Positions 1 to 12,794 of a stretch of DNA of 64,000 bases are shown here, in pieces. Every line of letters starts with the position of its first letter. Positions within the stretch are counted from its first letter, which is position 1. The position numbers and the translations under genes are program-made. The notes under the pieces were generated by a model. It saw only the letters and a list, made by a program, of their open reading frames with translations, was not told where the DNA came from and did not search any database. Source of the stretch: Eleginops maclovinus (taxonomy: Eukaryota > Chordata > Actinopteri > Perciformes > Eleginopidae); the NCBI RefSeq assembly GCF_036324505.1, contig NC_086350.1, positions 23,885,757 through 23,949,756 of the forward strand, given 5' to 3'.

Positions 1-1102
1 ATGGAATGGTTTTACAGTACCACATCCATCCTCTGTAAGTGGCTGGCGGAATGATAAATGAAAATGGCCCAACACATTTTTTAATTACTCTAGTGCCTTT
101 AGGTGTAGCTGGCTATGATATCAGGAACTACAGAAAGTACCAAAGCACAGCATTAGGTCAGACTGCAGACTACAGCTCATCTGGATAGTTTATAATAACT
201 TCCTGCCAGACAAAAGTCCACAGTATTCACATTTATACAAACAAGTTAACCAAGAGACCAAACCCATTAACCTGTCATTGTGCTATTTAGCTAGTGATCA
301 GTAGCTATCTATCTATCAAACTGGCTAGCGAATGTAAAAATAAGTGTTTTAACTTAAAAACGGTAAATTCAACCGTAGTTTAAAACTTTTTCTTTTGCAA
401 GTAAAGTTTGATAATGCTGGGGCTCTCTAACTGGAAGAACCAACACATACCAACGGTTAGCTAACTATCTTACATTTTCTCAAACTCCTCACGTTAGCTT
501 GAGCCTCCTTTTCTAAATCGTTTTCATTGGCATATTGTAAGAGTTTACTGGCTATCAGGTTGCGTCGTATTCATCTGATACATCGTCATCCTAACTAAAA
601 AGCGGGAGGCTCTACTTGCATTCTGCGTATGAGTAGTAGTTTTTGTTTCATGTATTTTAACTTAAATTCATGTAAAAAATACAGTGCTCTGTTTCAAATG
701 CACGTAATTCTTTAGCCGCTCTGATACAATAAATGTTATTGTGGTCTCAGCTCAAGGGCTCGATTTAAAATGCCCTGAGTCGTATGTTTTGACTTCAACC
801 TTTTGGGATGTTTGCCAAGAGTATGATGATAAGAATGATACCATGCTAAACATAAATCTAGAGCCCATTGATTGTTTGACAGTGTATTGGCTAAAGAGGT
901 AGACATTTTTTTTTAATGTATGCAATGACCCAGCTTAGCTATTTCCGATGTTTTTGCTAAGCTAACCACCTGCTAGCTCAAGTTCATACAGAATGCAATG
1001 TTAGAGGTTTATCGGTAAAAGGAAGTAAGCGTTCCCTAAAACATGAAACGCTTCCTTCAACAGACCTACTGCGACTCTGAGTGTTTCTCTTGTGTCCCTC
1101 AG
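1..1102 (+). other. hipk2: Last intron of the HIPK-family gene (partial)
   Basis: This stretch is AT-rich and has no coding potential I can support. It ends in a pyrimidine-rich tract and an AG acceptor at 1101-1102, directly before the HIPK tail-coding exon, so it is read as the final intron. The upstream donor lies outside the window. I see no recognisable repeat family in it. Confidence 0.6.
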
Positions 1103-1631
1103 GTGCCGCCATACGGTTCAAACCTCAGCAACAAGGAGTGGAACGGCAACTATGGGCCTCTGCGACCGCACGCCTACATCCCCCCCACGGTGCACACACA
1201 CACCTTCACACACCTGCAGCACAGCAGCCCCACGCACACCTCCGCCATCCCGCACACACACACCCTTCTGTCCTATCCTCCCAGCGCCTCTCACCACCCC
1301 CACCCCATCCTGCCCTCTCGTCCTCCCCCTCCCCCCCCTCCTGCAGCACAGCTACGGTCTCTCCCATCCGCAGGGCGGCGCTATAGTGCACCAGGTCACC
1401 CTGGGTATCAGCCACCACCCTGGACACCCGGCCCCCCACCCGCACAGGCTCCTCCCCTCCCCCACCATCCACCCGCACCACCAGCCCGGCTACGCCCACC
1501 ACCACCACCCACACCAGTTCAAGCCCCCGTTCCCGCCGCCGCACCCGTATATGGCTTCCCCCGCCGCATACACAGGCTTCCCTCTGAGCCCCACCAAGCT
1601 CAGCCACCACCCCCAGTTCTCCTATATCTGA
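1103..1631 (+). CDS. hipk2: Homeodomain-interacting protein kinase, last coding exon (C-terminal tail); frame broken at a C8 run
   Basis: HIPKs are nuclear Ser/Thr kinases that phosphorylate transcription regulators. This exon encodes only the regulatory C-terminal tail, not the kinase domain. After the acceptor at 1101-1102 it reads in phase 0 as VPPYGSNLSNKEWNGNYGPL, followed by His/Pro/Thr-rich sequence. At the C8 run (1331-1338) that frame drifts into Pro/Arg-rich nonsense, while the frame one base over carries the family signature: HQV, then RLLPSPTIH, and the terminus AYTGFPLSPTKLS with a stop TGA at 1629-1631. Counting C8 as C7 would join the two. The tail motif resembles HIPK2 as I remember it; HIPK1 and HIPK3 tails read slightly differently, so HIPK3 remains possible. 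The His-rich runs (HPHHQPGYAHHHHPHQF) are longer than I expect from mammals. The kinase exons lie upstream, outside the window. Confidence 0.75.
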
Positions 1632-2989
1632 GGAGCAAGGGGGGGCCGCAGCACTACCTTCTAGTGAGGAAGGGCAACGGGAAGTGGAGCGGCGCTGCCA
1701 CCTGGGCGGGGAGGGCCGGCAGCAGAGCACAACATGGACACCTGTGAGGAGGAAGAGGAGGATGTACAATGAGAAGGAAAAAAAAGCGATATTGCTGAAG
1801 ATTTTCCAATTTTTCTAGGACGTAGAAATTTAGGATCACATCAATGATCATGTTTGATTGTGAAAGACTTCCTACGAAATCATGGGGCGGTTTTTAATCA
1901 AAGCTTTATGAGAGCGCGTCAGAGAGAGTGGATCAGAGTCTGAGGATGAGGAAATGATAATTAAGAAAGAGTCTGTTGCACATTACCTCCTGTCGTTTGT
2001 TTAACAAGTGTTCAGAGAGCTAATTTTCGGCGGGATTTGTTGTTGTTGCTGTCAGGGTACCCCCCTTTATCTTCGTTGCCTTGTAGCGTGTGCTAGCCGC
2101 TCAGTCTGTTAAGCCATCCCAGTCTGTATTAGCAGGATGGGACGCTCCTGTTTTGTTTCCGGGGCAGACCTTACTGCTGCCGTCGCCTTGTGCCTTAAAA
2201 ACCCAGAGTCTCTGACGTTACTTCAGGAGCTTTTTAGATAGTACTTTTTTTTTTAAACGGGCTTGCAGCACTTTGCCTTCAGACTCTGAACATGATGGGC
2301 TTATTGGATAAATAACGCTTGTGGTAATGTGTTTTTAATACTTTCAGTTTGCTTTCTAACTCAGAGTACGGATTTACTTTAGCTAGCGGCTGCACATTTT
2401 AGGGCTTTGACTGAATGAGCTTTTAAATGTACATAAAAGAGTGATTTGATATTTTGATAATCAATTTCTATTCACTATAGTACTTAATTCATAACAGTAT
2501 TGTCACTGTTTACTGTAACTGCAATACAATCTAGATAGCCTCTGGGTTGCTGTGTTTTTATTATTTAGCATTAATAGTTTTTTGGGAGTGGCATAGACTA
2601 TGTTTTGACTTTTAAATGCTTCTCAGTGTTTGATAACCTATCGACTTACAGTATCACTGCTGGCCTATTGAGTGTTAGATGTGTAGCGGTGGTTGTTTGA
2701 AATATTCTTTAGTTTTTTTGTCCATGTATTGAAGCCTGTTGTCAGTTTTTAATACATTCCTTCAGGGTGGATGCATAGCCTTGATTTGTTTGTGTGTTTT
2801 CGTTGATTTCCAGTGTGTAGTATAGCTGTCTCTACCTGTCATATCAGCTGGTATTTTACTCCAATCAGCACCAAAGACTGTTCAGTAATCATTTCTATAA
2901 AAAGCATGGTCAATACTATTTCTCCTTTCACCTCCAGCATACTGTTGCAAATTGGAATATATTGTGAGATCTCTATTTTAAAAAATAAA
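1632..2989 (+). other. hipk2: HIPK-family gene 3' UTR (minimum extent)
   Basis: AT-rich noncoding sequence follows the stop codon. A canonical AATAAA poly(A) signal lies at 2984-2989 with T/G-rich sequence just after it, so one transcript end near 3.0 kb is plausible. HIPK 3' UTRs are usually long, and the true end may be several kilobases further. No splice signals or coding frames are supported here. Confidence 0.45.
2984..2989 (+). terminator. Candidate poly(A) signal AATAAA
   Basis: A canonical hexamer lies about 1.35 kb after the HIPK stop and is followed by GT/T-rich sequence (TTAGGTTGAGGTTTTTATTT). Other AATAAA motifs occur further downstream, so this is a candidate rather than an assigned cleavage signal. 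Confidence 0.3.
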
Positions 2990-3274
2990 GAATTAGGTTG
3001 AGGTTTTTATTTTTCTGAGCTATGTTTGGCTAATCGTATTTGGAATGTATAGATAATAAGCTGCTATGTACTGATTATCTGCCACTTCGTAGCTGTGAAT
3101 TTAGAGGAATAATCTCATTCTAGCCTCTTTTGTATTGTAGTTCTGATTACTAGATACAATAGAAGTGGGTTTTCTCTTATATAGTATATTGAATGCTATT
3201 CCTATATGCTAGTGCCTCTGTATATTGGCTTTGTTTTGAAGTGATTGTAAACTGCTGTAATGGAAGTTTTATTT

Positions 3275-4798
<1,524 letters not shown>

Positions 4799-5095
4799 TT
4801 GCAGGAATGAGCTCTAAAACCCGGAAGGGAGATAGCATTTTACCACCTCTGATCTTGAAGTCAATGTTTCTTTTAACGCGTTTCTTGTTGAATGCCTGAA
4901 ATAAGTTCTGTAGTCAACACAAGCTTTAGAGATCTTCACTTTTTGTCAGTAAGGACCCAACTCGTAAATGTCTGAAGCTTCTATAAATCTATAAAAACAG
5001 TGGTTGCTAAAAAGTATCTAAATAAACTACTAACCACCATCCTACCGGACATTAGCCCCCTTTAGTTTAGCAGTAGTGACGTAGTCATGCGACAA
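4799..5095 (+). repeat. Interspersed repeat, family A, copy 1
   Basis: Begins GCAGGAATGAG, then AAAACCCGGAA, a TAGCATTTTA block, a TGCCTGAAA block and a TCAGTAA block, and ends near CATTAGCC and TTTAGCAGTAGTGACG. The same ordered landmarks recur at about 21159-21455, 50496-50725 and, inverted, 33793-34060, with a short piece at 5200-5265. No coding capacity, so it is a dispersed nonautonomous element of unidentified class. Confidence 0.55.
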
Positions 5096-5199
5096 GGTTG
5101 TAGTTTGTTTCTAGCATACAGTCAGCTTTTTACTTTTGGCATTTATGCTTTAAAATAAAAATGTAAAAGTGGTGTTACTTTCTGGAGATTATCCTACTG

Positions 5200-5265
5200 A
5201 CAGTTGCAGGAATGAGTACTAAAACCCGGTAATGAGTTAGCGTTAGGACTAACCATCTCATTGGG
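5200..5265 (+). repeat. Interspersed repeat, family A, short 5' piece
   Basis: Repeats the family A start (GCAGGAATGAGTACTAAAAC, then a GAGTTAGCGTTAG block) about 100 bp after copy 1 ends, then loses similarity. It is a truncated copy or a partial tandem duplication. Confidence 0.45.
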
Positions 5266-6039
5266 GTACTGGGCTGAATAAGAAATTTGACTCCTGAGAC
5301 ACGTTTTAGGTAGATTTTGTACCACAACTATAATTATGGGGTTATTGTATTTAGACACAAATATACATGATTGGCTAAAATTGAAACTGTTACTGTTCTA
5401 AATATGCGTATCTTGTGTGGCTTTATGATATTAATTTTTTGATTTTATTTTATTCTTTAATGCTACACTAGTTTGACAATGTAGCAACTGCACTGTGCAA
5501 TATACAAAAATATGAGGACTGGGAAAAATGATTATTGTTTGGATGTAATAATGTGTGTCTTAGCAGTTTGCGGTCGTTTTTCTTTCCCCCCTCTAGTTCT
5601 CAGTGAGTTTCAATGTGACCAAGCCTTATGTACCTTGTCACAAAAAGCGGGTTCCTTCTTGGTGACTCTTTATTAGTGAGTGTCAAATTAATTGATGGTG
5701 TACTATGTCAAGATTCACTTTTAATTAAAAAAGATCTTTTGCTTCAATCTTGTTGTCTTTATTGTAATCGATTTACAGGTATTACCGTCAGATTCAAAAT
5801 ATGTCAGTAATAAGGAGACATTTATTAATGAGTTTATCACAGTCATTTCTGCTGAAATGATGCCACCATTTTAGTTTTTCAAGTGTACCCAAAGACATGA
5901 ACTATCAAGAGATAGTTGAGTACAATTCAGTATACATTACAATTCAAGGGACATATTTAGCCCATCATAGAATGGCACACATAATGCACAAAATATAATA
6001 TATCCTTTTATGATAATGATGGACCAGGTGCCATCAAAG
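5266..6039. other. Intergenic, nothing recognised
   Basis: AT-rich sequence without a credible exon, RNA gene or repeat family that I can name. Confidence 0.4.
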
Positions 6040-6300
6040 AAGTAGTGAGGTGAGCATCAGGCAGGACAATGGCCACAAGCGCAGCCACGACTCAGGATCC
6101 AATACTCAAGATCCTCGACTCAGGAACACAGCGTCAGCCACGACTCAGAATCCAGGCGTAGCCTTCAATGCTGATAACCTAGCAGGTGACAGACACAACA
6201 AAACACTCTGGGGAAGCTGGGTTAGTAGTAGCATTTATTTTTGGGATACACAAAAATACAGGTACAGAGCAAGCAGTTAGAGAAGTGCAATGCCTAGCAG
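6040..6300 (+). mobile_element. Probable transposon-derived fragment with repeated CAGCCACGACTCAG motif
   Basis: A GC-richer block inside AT-rich DNA contains the motif CAGCCACGACTCAG twice (near 6079 and 6136), with related GACTCAGGAxC words between them, and reads open for about 75 codons without protein-like content. It resembles untranslated retroelement or DNA transposon sequence seen in fish genomes, but I cannot assign a family. Confidence 0.35.
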
Positions 6301-6614
6301 GTGGAACCTGTCTATAAACACATACCTATTAGAGAGACGTAGATATAAATACTTTCATTTAAAATAGACTTGCAACAACTAATGGGCACATGACCAGGGA
6401 TAAATGGTGAGTTATTTTTATCACAGTCATTATGACTTGACAAACACAAGTGTAATTACTCCAAATTAATTGCTGCATTGTATTATTTACTGGAACAGTG
6501 CTGTCATTAATGTAACTATACAGTCTATGGTAATTAACTAGGCTAGGCTACACCAGTGTGCAGCCTGTGCATGTCAAAATGTGTGTGTTGACAACATTTA
6601 AGCTATTGAGGTAT

Positions 6615-6960
6615 ATCTTGTAGCGATGTTTGTGAAGATGATGAAGAAGTCTCCGGAGACACCAGCTTGTATATAATAAGGTTTATTACAACAGCATAGT
6701 ATCATACACCAACACGGGCAATACGAGGTTCCCAGAGCCAATTGTGGAAGTCCCCCCCGAACTGTCTTTGTGCATGCAATTTATAGGAGAAAATTTGTGT
6801 GCGTATCCAAAGTGTGTGTGCTCACATGAAGTGATCAATAACAATGTGTGCCCCACTAAAGTGACATGGGTCAGTTCATAGGGGCCTCCTAACATATTCC
6901 AGATGTTGTTTTTCACTCTCCTATCACCCAACATTCCTCTTACCCAACCTATGACCTCAG
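6615..6960 (-). mobile_element. Possible solo LTR (minus strand)
   Basis: On the minus strand the block carries a canonical AATAAA followed by CTTATTATATACAAGC (around 6665-6690), as in an LTR R/U5 region. It is bounded by TGAGG-like and CCTCA-like ends (about 6607 and 6958). No flanking target duplication could be confirmed and no gag-pol sequence is present, so this is tentative. An ordinary poly(A)-like sequence in another repeat is the alternative. Confidence 0.25.
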
Positions 6961-7584
6961 AGAGTATCTACCTTTGTATATCACCAGATTTAATACACCA
7001 CACTATCAACTAGCTAAAGGTCTTTGCACTGTCACATTTATCAAAGCATCTTCTTTTGTTGCCAACTTTGCGGTTTTAATAAGACTTTCTATCATACAGC
7101 CCATGTGTTTTACATTGATTAAGAATCTGAGAGGAAGATTTTTTATTTTTTAGATAAGGGCTATGGTTTAGTGCCGCCATGTTCTGTGTTTATCCAGCCG
7201 TTCTCTTTTGAATGCCTTGATAGCTCCTAGGAACAACACTATTGAGATAGAACATGTATTTAAAAGGCTTTTGCTCTGAATGTTATATATGGGATTCACT
7301 CTCAGTGGAGAAACGCAGCCCAGTAATTGTTAAGAGGTTTACTGCTTCTATTTTGATAGTTGAAGCTAGGCTTTCTAAGTAATTGGGCATAATAATAAAT
7401 CAATTACAACATGTTCATTTTCTCTTATCTTTGAATAGAAATATTGGCATTTGGTGACAGCAGCAAAAGATGGTTGAAACATTTTAAATTTAAAACGAGT
7501 GTAGAAAGCCATTCAGATAACTTTTTAAATCCTCCACTCTGTGCAGGATTAGCCTAGTGTGCTTATCCAGTGTTTACACATTAG

Positions 7585-7685
7585 CAGTGGTGGAAAAGTA
7601 TTCAGATTCTTTGCTCAAGTGCTAATAGGGCCTACCACTTCAGTACAGTATTTGAGTAAATGTACTTAGTAACTTTCCGCCACTG
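7585..7685. mobile_element. hAT-like MITE with perfect 8-bp target duplication
   Basis: A 101-bp element begins CAGTGGTGGAAAAGT and ends CTTTCCGCCACTG, so the termini are inverted repeats. It is flanked on both sides by the identical octamer CACATTAG (7577-7584 and 7686-7693). An 8-bp duplication and CAGTGG-type ends are the hallmark of hAT transposition. The interior (a TTGAGTAAATGTACTTAGTA-type segment) is the common fish hAT-derived repeat. No coding capacity. Confidence 0.85.
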
Positions 7686-7693
7686 CACATTAG

Positions 7694-8420
7694 GGCCCTA
7701 GTTGATATTTCACAGGCTAAATGAATACATTCGGACTTCATATGAACTAGTTTGATTTTGACTGTAGGTTCCAAAACGCTTATTAGTTAAGACTCTAAAC
7801 TGTGCACGTGTTCTGTTATCATCACTTCCGCTAAATGTTGACCTGGATGTGTTTCCGGTTAATTAGTCCACCTGTCCAGAAGTTTGCCGGGTTTTCTTCT
7901 GCAACACAAAGGGCAAGCTAACTATTTTCTTTATAAAATATCGTGAAATACACTCTTCAATAGGCTACCTTCTCTTTTTTAATGCGTGACAGTAACGAGC
8001 CTAATTTAGCCTCTTAGCGCCTTTTGGGGAGGTTAAGTCGCGAGTGTTCCCTCGATGTGGCTGCCCTCCTGCACCGTGGCTCTGTCCTCAGTCCCCACCA
8101 GGGGCCGCCGGCCTCCCGCTGAACTCAGTCCCAGCATCACTGCCTGCCTTTGGTTTTGGTCCTCAAATGATTCTGCGGGTTTCACATGTTTCCTACGCTC
8201 CATTAAAGAGAACATTAAGACAGTGGAGAGCTGTTCAGTCTCTCTGGGCTCTGTTTCTGGTGGTGGGGTAGGTAATAAGTCTGAACGGTATTCCCGTTTG
8301 TCCTGGTGATTTTCACCGTTATTACACAAAACACGCAGGCTGTTTCTACCTGCCGGAAGCTGCGTAAAGCTAGCTGAAACACCGGAAGCAAGTCATTTTT
8401 ATCCATTTAGACGTAGGTGT
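7694..8420. other. Intergenic; GC-rich block at about 8030-8330 not assignable
   Basis: The block around 8030-8330 is GC-richer than its surroundings and open in several frames on both strands. None of these frames has a recognisable domain or convincing splice signals, so I do not call an exon. It could be a remnant of a transposon or an untranslated exon. Confidence 0.3.
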
Positions 8421-8700
8421 AAGAGGTATTCTGGTCTTTTACTTAAGTAAAATTAGCAATACTACATTGTAGCAGAACTCTGTTAAAAGTCAAAGTCCAG
8501 CATTCAAAATTGTACTCGATTAAAAGTACAAAAGCATTGGCAACCAAATATACATCAAGTTCAGAAAGTAGACTACATTTTCCAGTATGGCCCATATCAA
8601 ATGTAAAAAGATTGTGTTTTCGTATTAAAATAATTACTGCTTCAATGTCAGTGTTGCACTTGGTAGCTATAGGTGGGGATTATTTTATGAAATTGTTAAA
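8420..8700 (+). mobile_element. Diverged hAT-type nonautonomous fragment
   Basis: Contains the words typical of a common fish repeat: TTACTTAAGTAAAA, AGTCCAGCATTCAAAATTGT, TTAAAAGTACAAAAGCATTGG. It resembles the interior of the family to which the 7585-7685 element belongs. Ends and target duplication are not discernible, and the copy is old. Confidence 0.45.
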
Positions 8701-9299
8701 CTGCTGAAAACCGTTATTTGTCCCACAGCAGCAAAATGTACAGTGCTACAGCAAAGGTAAAAGGCCGATAAAAGGCAAACATAAAGAGTAGACTAACATA
8801 TTGCATAAAGAGGCAAGCACACGGCAAAAAAAGAAAAAAAAAAGAAGACAGTGGAAAAAAACACATCATAGAATTGAAGTAGCAGCCAATAAAAACATGA
8901 ATGTTTAGCCAGATAAACTGATGATCATTATTACAATAAGGCCAAAATAAAACACTCAAGTAAAAATCATGTACCATAAAACAACCAATAATCAAATATC
9001 CTGTTAAGCACACATTCACCCTGACCCACGGTACGACAGGAGGCTATCATACATGTATCTTGATGCAGCTTGGTAGTGTTGCTTTTTGTTTGTGGCTCCA
9101 GCATTACAGTTTTATTTGGTAGAATATGAAGTCTCCAAACCAAAATACACCATTAATTTCTCCTCAGCCTAAGGGCTACTCAGTTTCACAGAAGACATTA
9201 CAACTGGTTAATAGCCTGAGTAATAGGCTACCTTATACTTAGCAAACGTTAGAAAGTGAGCCTCTTTCAACCCTCGATGTCAAGTGCACTTTCAGGCTA
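8701..9299. other. Intergenic, AT-rich, nothing recognised
   Basis: Sequence upstream of the CpG-rich start region of the KIAA1549-family gene. It may include distal promoter elements, but I see no specific motif that I would call. Confidence 0.4.
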
Positions 9300-9615
9300 T
9301 TTGAACGCTTTTATTTTGAAGGCAACACAGGCGGTTTTCCGGTGTTGTGTCAGCGTATTAACGCAGCTTCCAGCAGGGATGGAGCGCGCGCTGCGGTCGC
9401 AGTAGGGACACCAGACTTCTCACACAGAAACGGACACCGTGAGAAGCGCAAAGAAAACACTGAAATCTCTTTGTTTCCGGATCCATCCCCACAGCTTCCA
9501 ACAGGCTCATGGAGAGCGGAGCCCCGCTTGTCCGCACCGGGGGCAGGTTGATCGGATGCCTTTCACCACAGCAGCGCCGTTAGATGTTTTCCATTCAGGA
9601 TTAATTGGTTGACCA
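9300..9615 (+). promoter_or_regulatory. kiaa1549: CpG-rich presumed promoter / 5' UTR of the KIAA1549-family gene
   Basis: The composition changes sharply from AT-rich to CpG-rich (for example GGAGCGCGCGCTGCGGTCGC near 9380) and stays so through coding exon 1. No TATA box is obvious, consistent with a CpG-island promoter. The transcription start cannot be placed. An in-frame stop, TGA at 9610-9612, immediately precedes the first ATG. Confidence 0.5.
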
Positions 9616-9844
9616 ATGGCTCCAAAACATGCGCTTCTCTCCAGCAGCGGCGGCGGAGGCTCCGGGGTTGGAGGGGTGAATACTGAAGGAGACTGCCGCG
9701 CTTCCTCTGCGGTGGCATGGATCCTGGAAACGGAGATGGTGGCCGTGTGTTCGCCGAGGACGCGGGCGCTGGAAGGGAAGCTGGCCCGGTGGTTGGTGAC
9801 CGCGGTGCTGGTGCTGATGCTGCAGAGCTCCATGGCCGCTGACG
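9616..9844 (+). CDS. kiaa1549: KIAA1549-family (UPF0606) protein, coding exon 1: N-terminus and signal-like segment
   Basis: The frame opens at ATG 9616 directly after an in-frame TGA (9610-9612) and runs 76 codons plus one base to the donor G|GTAAGA (GT at 9845). Residues about 59-69 form a hydrophobic stretch (WLVTAVLVLML), followed by QSSMAADG, which looks like a signal peptide with cleavage near SMA-A. A second in-frame ATG at 9736 (Met41) has the stronger Kozak context (G at -3, G at +4) and would put the hydrophobic stretch at a normal distance from the N-terminus, so translation may start there. The Gly/Ser-rich residues 9-22 have no known role. The phase 1 end joins exon 2 at 48579 without a stop. 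KIAA1549 proteins are large type I membrane proteins. The paralogue KIAA1549L cannot be excluded from this exon. Confidence 0.72.
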
Positions 9845-12070
9845 GTAAGACTGTGTTTATTATCCAACCTGTGAGAGCGATCATTTAATCCTTATCAACA
9901 CTTAACAAACAAACAAACGCAGAGCTGAATATTCTCATTCCCTTTGCAATCACAAGCTGGATGATGATCCTGTTATTAATGCAATTCTTTATTAGCCATA
10001 TCAAACACAGCCATAAGATAACCAATGAAAATAACAGCTTTGTAACATATGAGGCTGTCATTTTGTTGCGTCTGGTGTGGTGATGCTCATGTTATGACTA
10101 CACTTTATTGTTAAAAAAAACCCTATACACACAGGCCTTGACCGATGTCATGTCCCCAAACAAGCCGCTGGAGCGCACGGTGACCGCAGCACCGGTCTGC
10201 CGCGCTCTGCCGCGGCCGATTCGTTTCATTAAGAAGGAAACTTTTTATTCATTCATGGAGCATTGAGCCCCGAGGCCGTCCTCTTCGAACAACATCCATA
10301 GGGGACGTTTTACAGTCGGCACGGATAAATGATTTAACATCTCCGTGTCTCCACAGCCATCTGAGAAAAACATAAAAATAGCAACAAAGACTTTCAGGCA
10401 TGTTGCTTTGACTGCAGCTCTTAAAGAGGGAGGACAGGACATTTTTTTTTTACTGAAGTCAAAAGGTTTTTTAAATAATTTAAAAACAACATGAACGACA
10501 AAAGGCAATTTATCTGTTTGATCCTTCTGTTTGGCATGTTTTAACGATTGCTTTGTAGGATTCTAAATATCTTCATTAAAATATTATATTTCAAGTTTTT
10601 TTTCCAACTTTATTTCTTAATATGTTTCAAGCGCTTTAATTTCAACCCTTTTAAATTGGTAAAGGGTTTAAGGAGGCTATTACCGCATACACACACACAC
10701 GTGATACATTCTTTATAAAAAGCAGAAATCCACAATATTGAGATGTAAATGCACCTGACACTCATAAGGAATCCAATTACACATACCAGGTCCAGAGGTT
10801 CTCAGAGATGCAAGTGACTATTAAAGGATAAATTCTCCAAAACTATATTAAACATGTTCCGCTTAGCAGTCTTTCTCATAGCCGTGTGGAGTTAAAACTT
10901 TCCTGAGATTTTGAAGATATTGGCCACTTAGACTTGATGCCAACTCAAACTGGATGGGAATAGAATGTTGATGTCGGTGCTGGCAGCAGTGAAGATGACA
11001 TTTGGAAAACCTAAATGTCAAATGTCTCTTTCCAGGAATAATGATTCAGTTTTACTCAGGAGATTTAACAGACAGACTGTGATATACTATCCACCCAATT
11101 ATATAATGATCCAATTAAACCAAAGCAACACAGACCTGTATAACAAAAAGTCTCTACCTTGGCTTGAACAATACAAATGTTGCATAAATACTAAGTTAAT
11201 ATAAAATTAAAAAAGATCAAGGTTTCCTTTTTTTTGGTATCCTTACATACATAGGTAAACATCGCATTTCAAATAGAGTGAATATCCTTCAAGATATGTT
11301 ATCTTATTTTACCATTGACCAATTTACCGCTAAGTTACCATTGACTGTTTGCAAAATGGAATGTGAGTGTAATTGTCTATGGCTCTCAGGTGTCCAAAAA
11401 AGAGTAGCTCAACAGCTATTGATGGAAAATAACTGCTATCTCATCCAAAGAAAGAATTGCTTTTATTGCCAACACATAATATCTATCTTAAAATCCTCCC
11501 TTCCGTTGAGGACTCGATGTCCTCCAACTTGAGTAATTGGAGGTCAAAAGCAGAACCCATGGTCCTCTCTTTTGTTTTCCATTTACACCACAGGACCGAT
11601 TAAATAGTTGAATGCTTTACCAGCTGCTCTTTTGGCCTGCTGCTATTTTATATCCCGATTATAATTTAAGTGATTGACTGGGAACTTATTCAGAGAGCCA
11701 GAAGAAGACTCCCTCTGTATCCCCCTCAGCAGCCTTTCTTATTAACTCTCAAATTGAAAAATAATGAAATAGTGGCTCCCCGCACTTACACATGCCGCCA
11801 CCACGCAGGGTGTAATTTGATTGTAATATAGTAAGATTGCACCCCTATAATAACCACAAATATATTAAATGTGTACCCCCTTGTTAAGCACATATTTGAG
11901 AATGAAAGAGCTGCAGAATATGGAGGAGATTGCCAAATTATGTGGAAAAGGACAGTTAAATCTGAGCAAAGCGCCCACTCACACACCACATATCCTCTTT
12001 ATATCAAGCTGCCGGACCACTTTTCCTTCACATAGGGACAGATTTGATTTTCCTTCTTTTGGTGTTTCTG

Positions 12071-12090
12071 ACACACACACACACACACAC
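12071..12090. repeat. (AC)10 microsatellite
   Basis: Ten perfect AC units inside intron 1. Confidence 0.9.
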
Positions 12091-12354
12091 TACATGTGTT
12101 TTCTTCTGCAGGTGTTTTTTTTTTATAAGGTCTACAGAGATCTTCATCCTCAGTCAATAGACGAGATCTATTGGTCCTTGTTACCATGGGAACAGATCTG
12201 CAGCGAGTACTTTTCTCACAGTGTGTCTGTGTTTGTCAGTCAGGGATTGAAATAACATGTGAGTAAGCACCAGGTTCCAGTCTGTTGCCTAATCATCAGC
12301 GTCACAGATAAAACACTCTGATGCTTATAGTTTGTGAGCTTTAAACTGAGCTGA

Positions 12355-12369
12355 CCCCCCCCCCCCCCC
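12355..12369. repeat. C15 homopolymer
   Basis: Run of fifteen C in intron 1, likely length-variable and error-prone in sequencing. Confidence 0.9.
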
Positions 12370-12794
12370 ACCTCTCTGGTTGATTTCTGGTCCTCTCTGA
12401 GTCACTTGGCACACACTGCTGTTGTTTTCCTACAATTAAACATCATCTGTGTTTGTGACCTTGTTTTTCACCTCTCATTATACTCAGCATTTTCAGCAAC
12501 ACTTCATGTTAGAGCACTAGCGTGACAGCATTTCTTGTAATTTGGATGTAGCAGAGGTCCCGGGGGCTCTGGGGAATAACAGAACATTAAAAGACTGGGC
12601 GGCAGCCATTTGTTCAAAATTAACACGAGCAAGTGGCCAGATAGAAGACTGTCCTCTCTTTTAATGACTTTCCTTGAATACATTTCTAACCAAAGGGAAA
12701 AACAAGAGGGCCAACGCTACCACATTTACAATTTATAAACAAAGGCCTGATGGTATAGTTCCTATAGACAGCACACACTATTAAGAACGTACAA

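Noticed and set aside
1206..1769. Minus-strand open frame of 187 codons under the HIPK exon
   Set aside because: Shadow of the His/Pro-rich plus-strand coding exon; the content is Gly/Val/Arg-rich low complexity.
8033..8329. Overlapping open frames on both strands as a small gene
   Set aside because: No recognisable domain, no splice or poly(A) signals, and composition alone explains the open frames.
10130..10215. GC-rich segment after exon 1 as a possible additional exon
   Set aside because: No open frame with matching splice sites and phase; more likely part of the CpG-rich start region.
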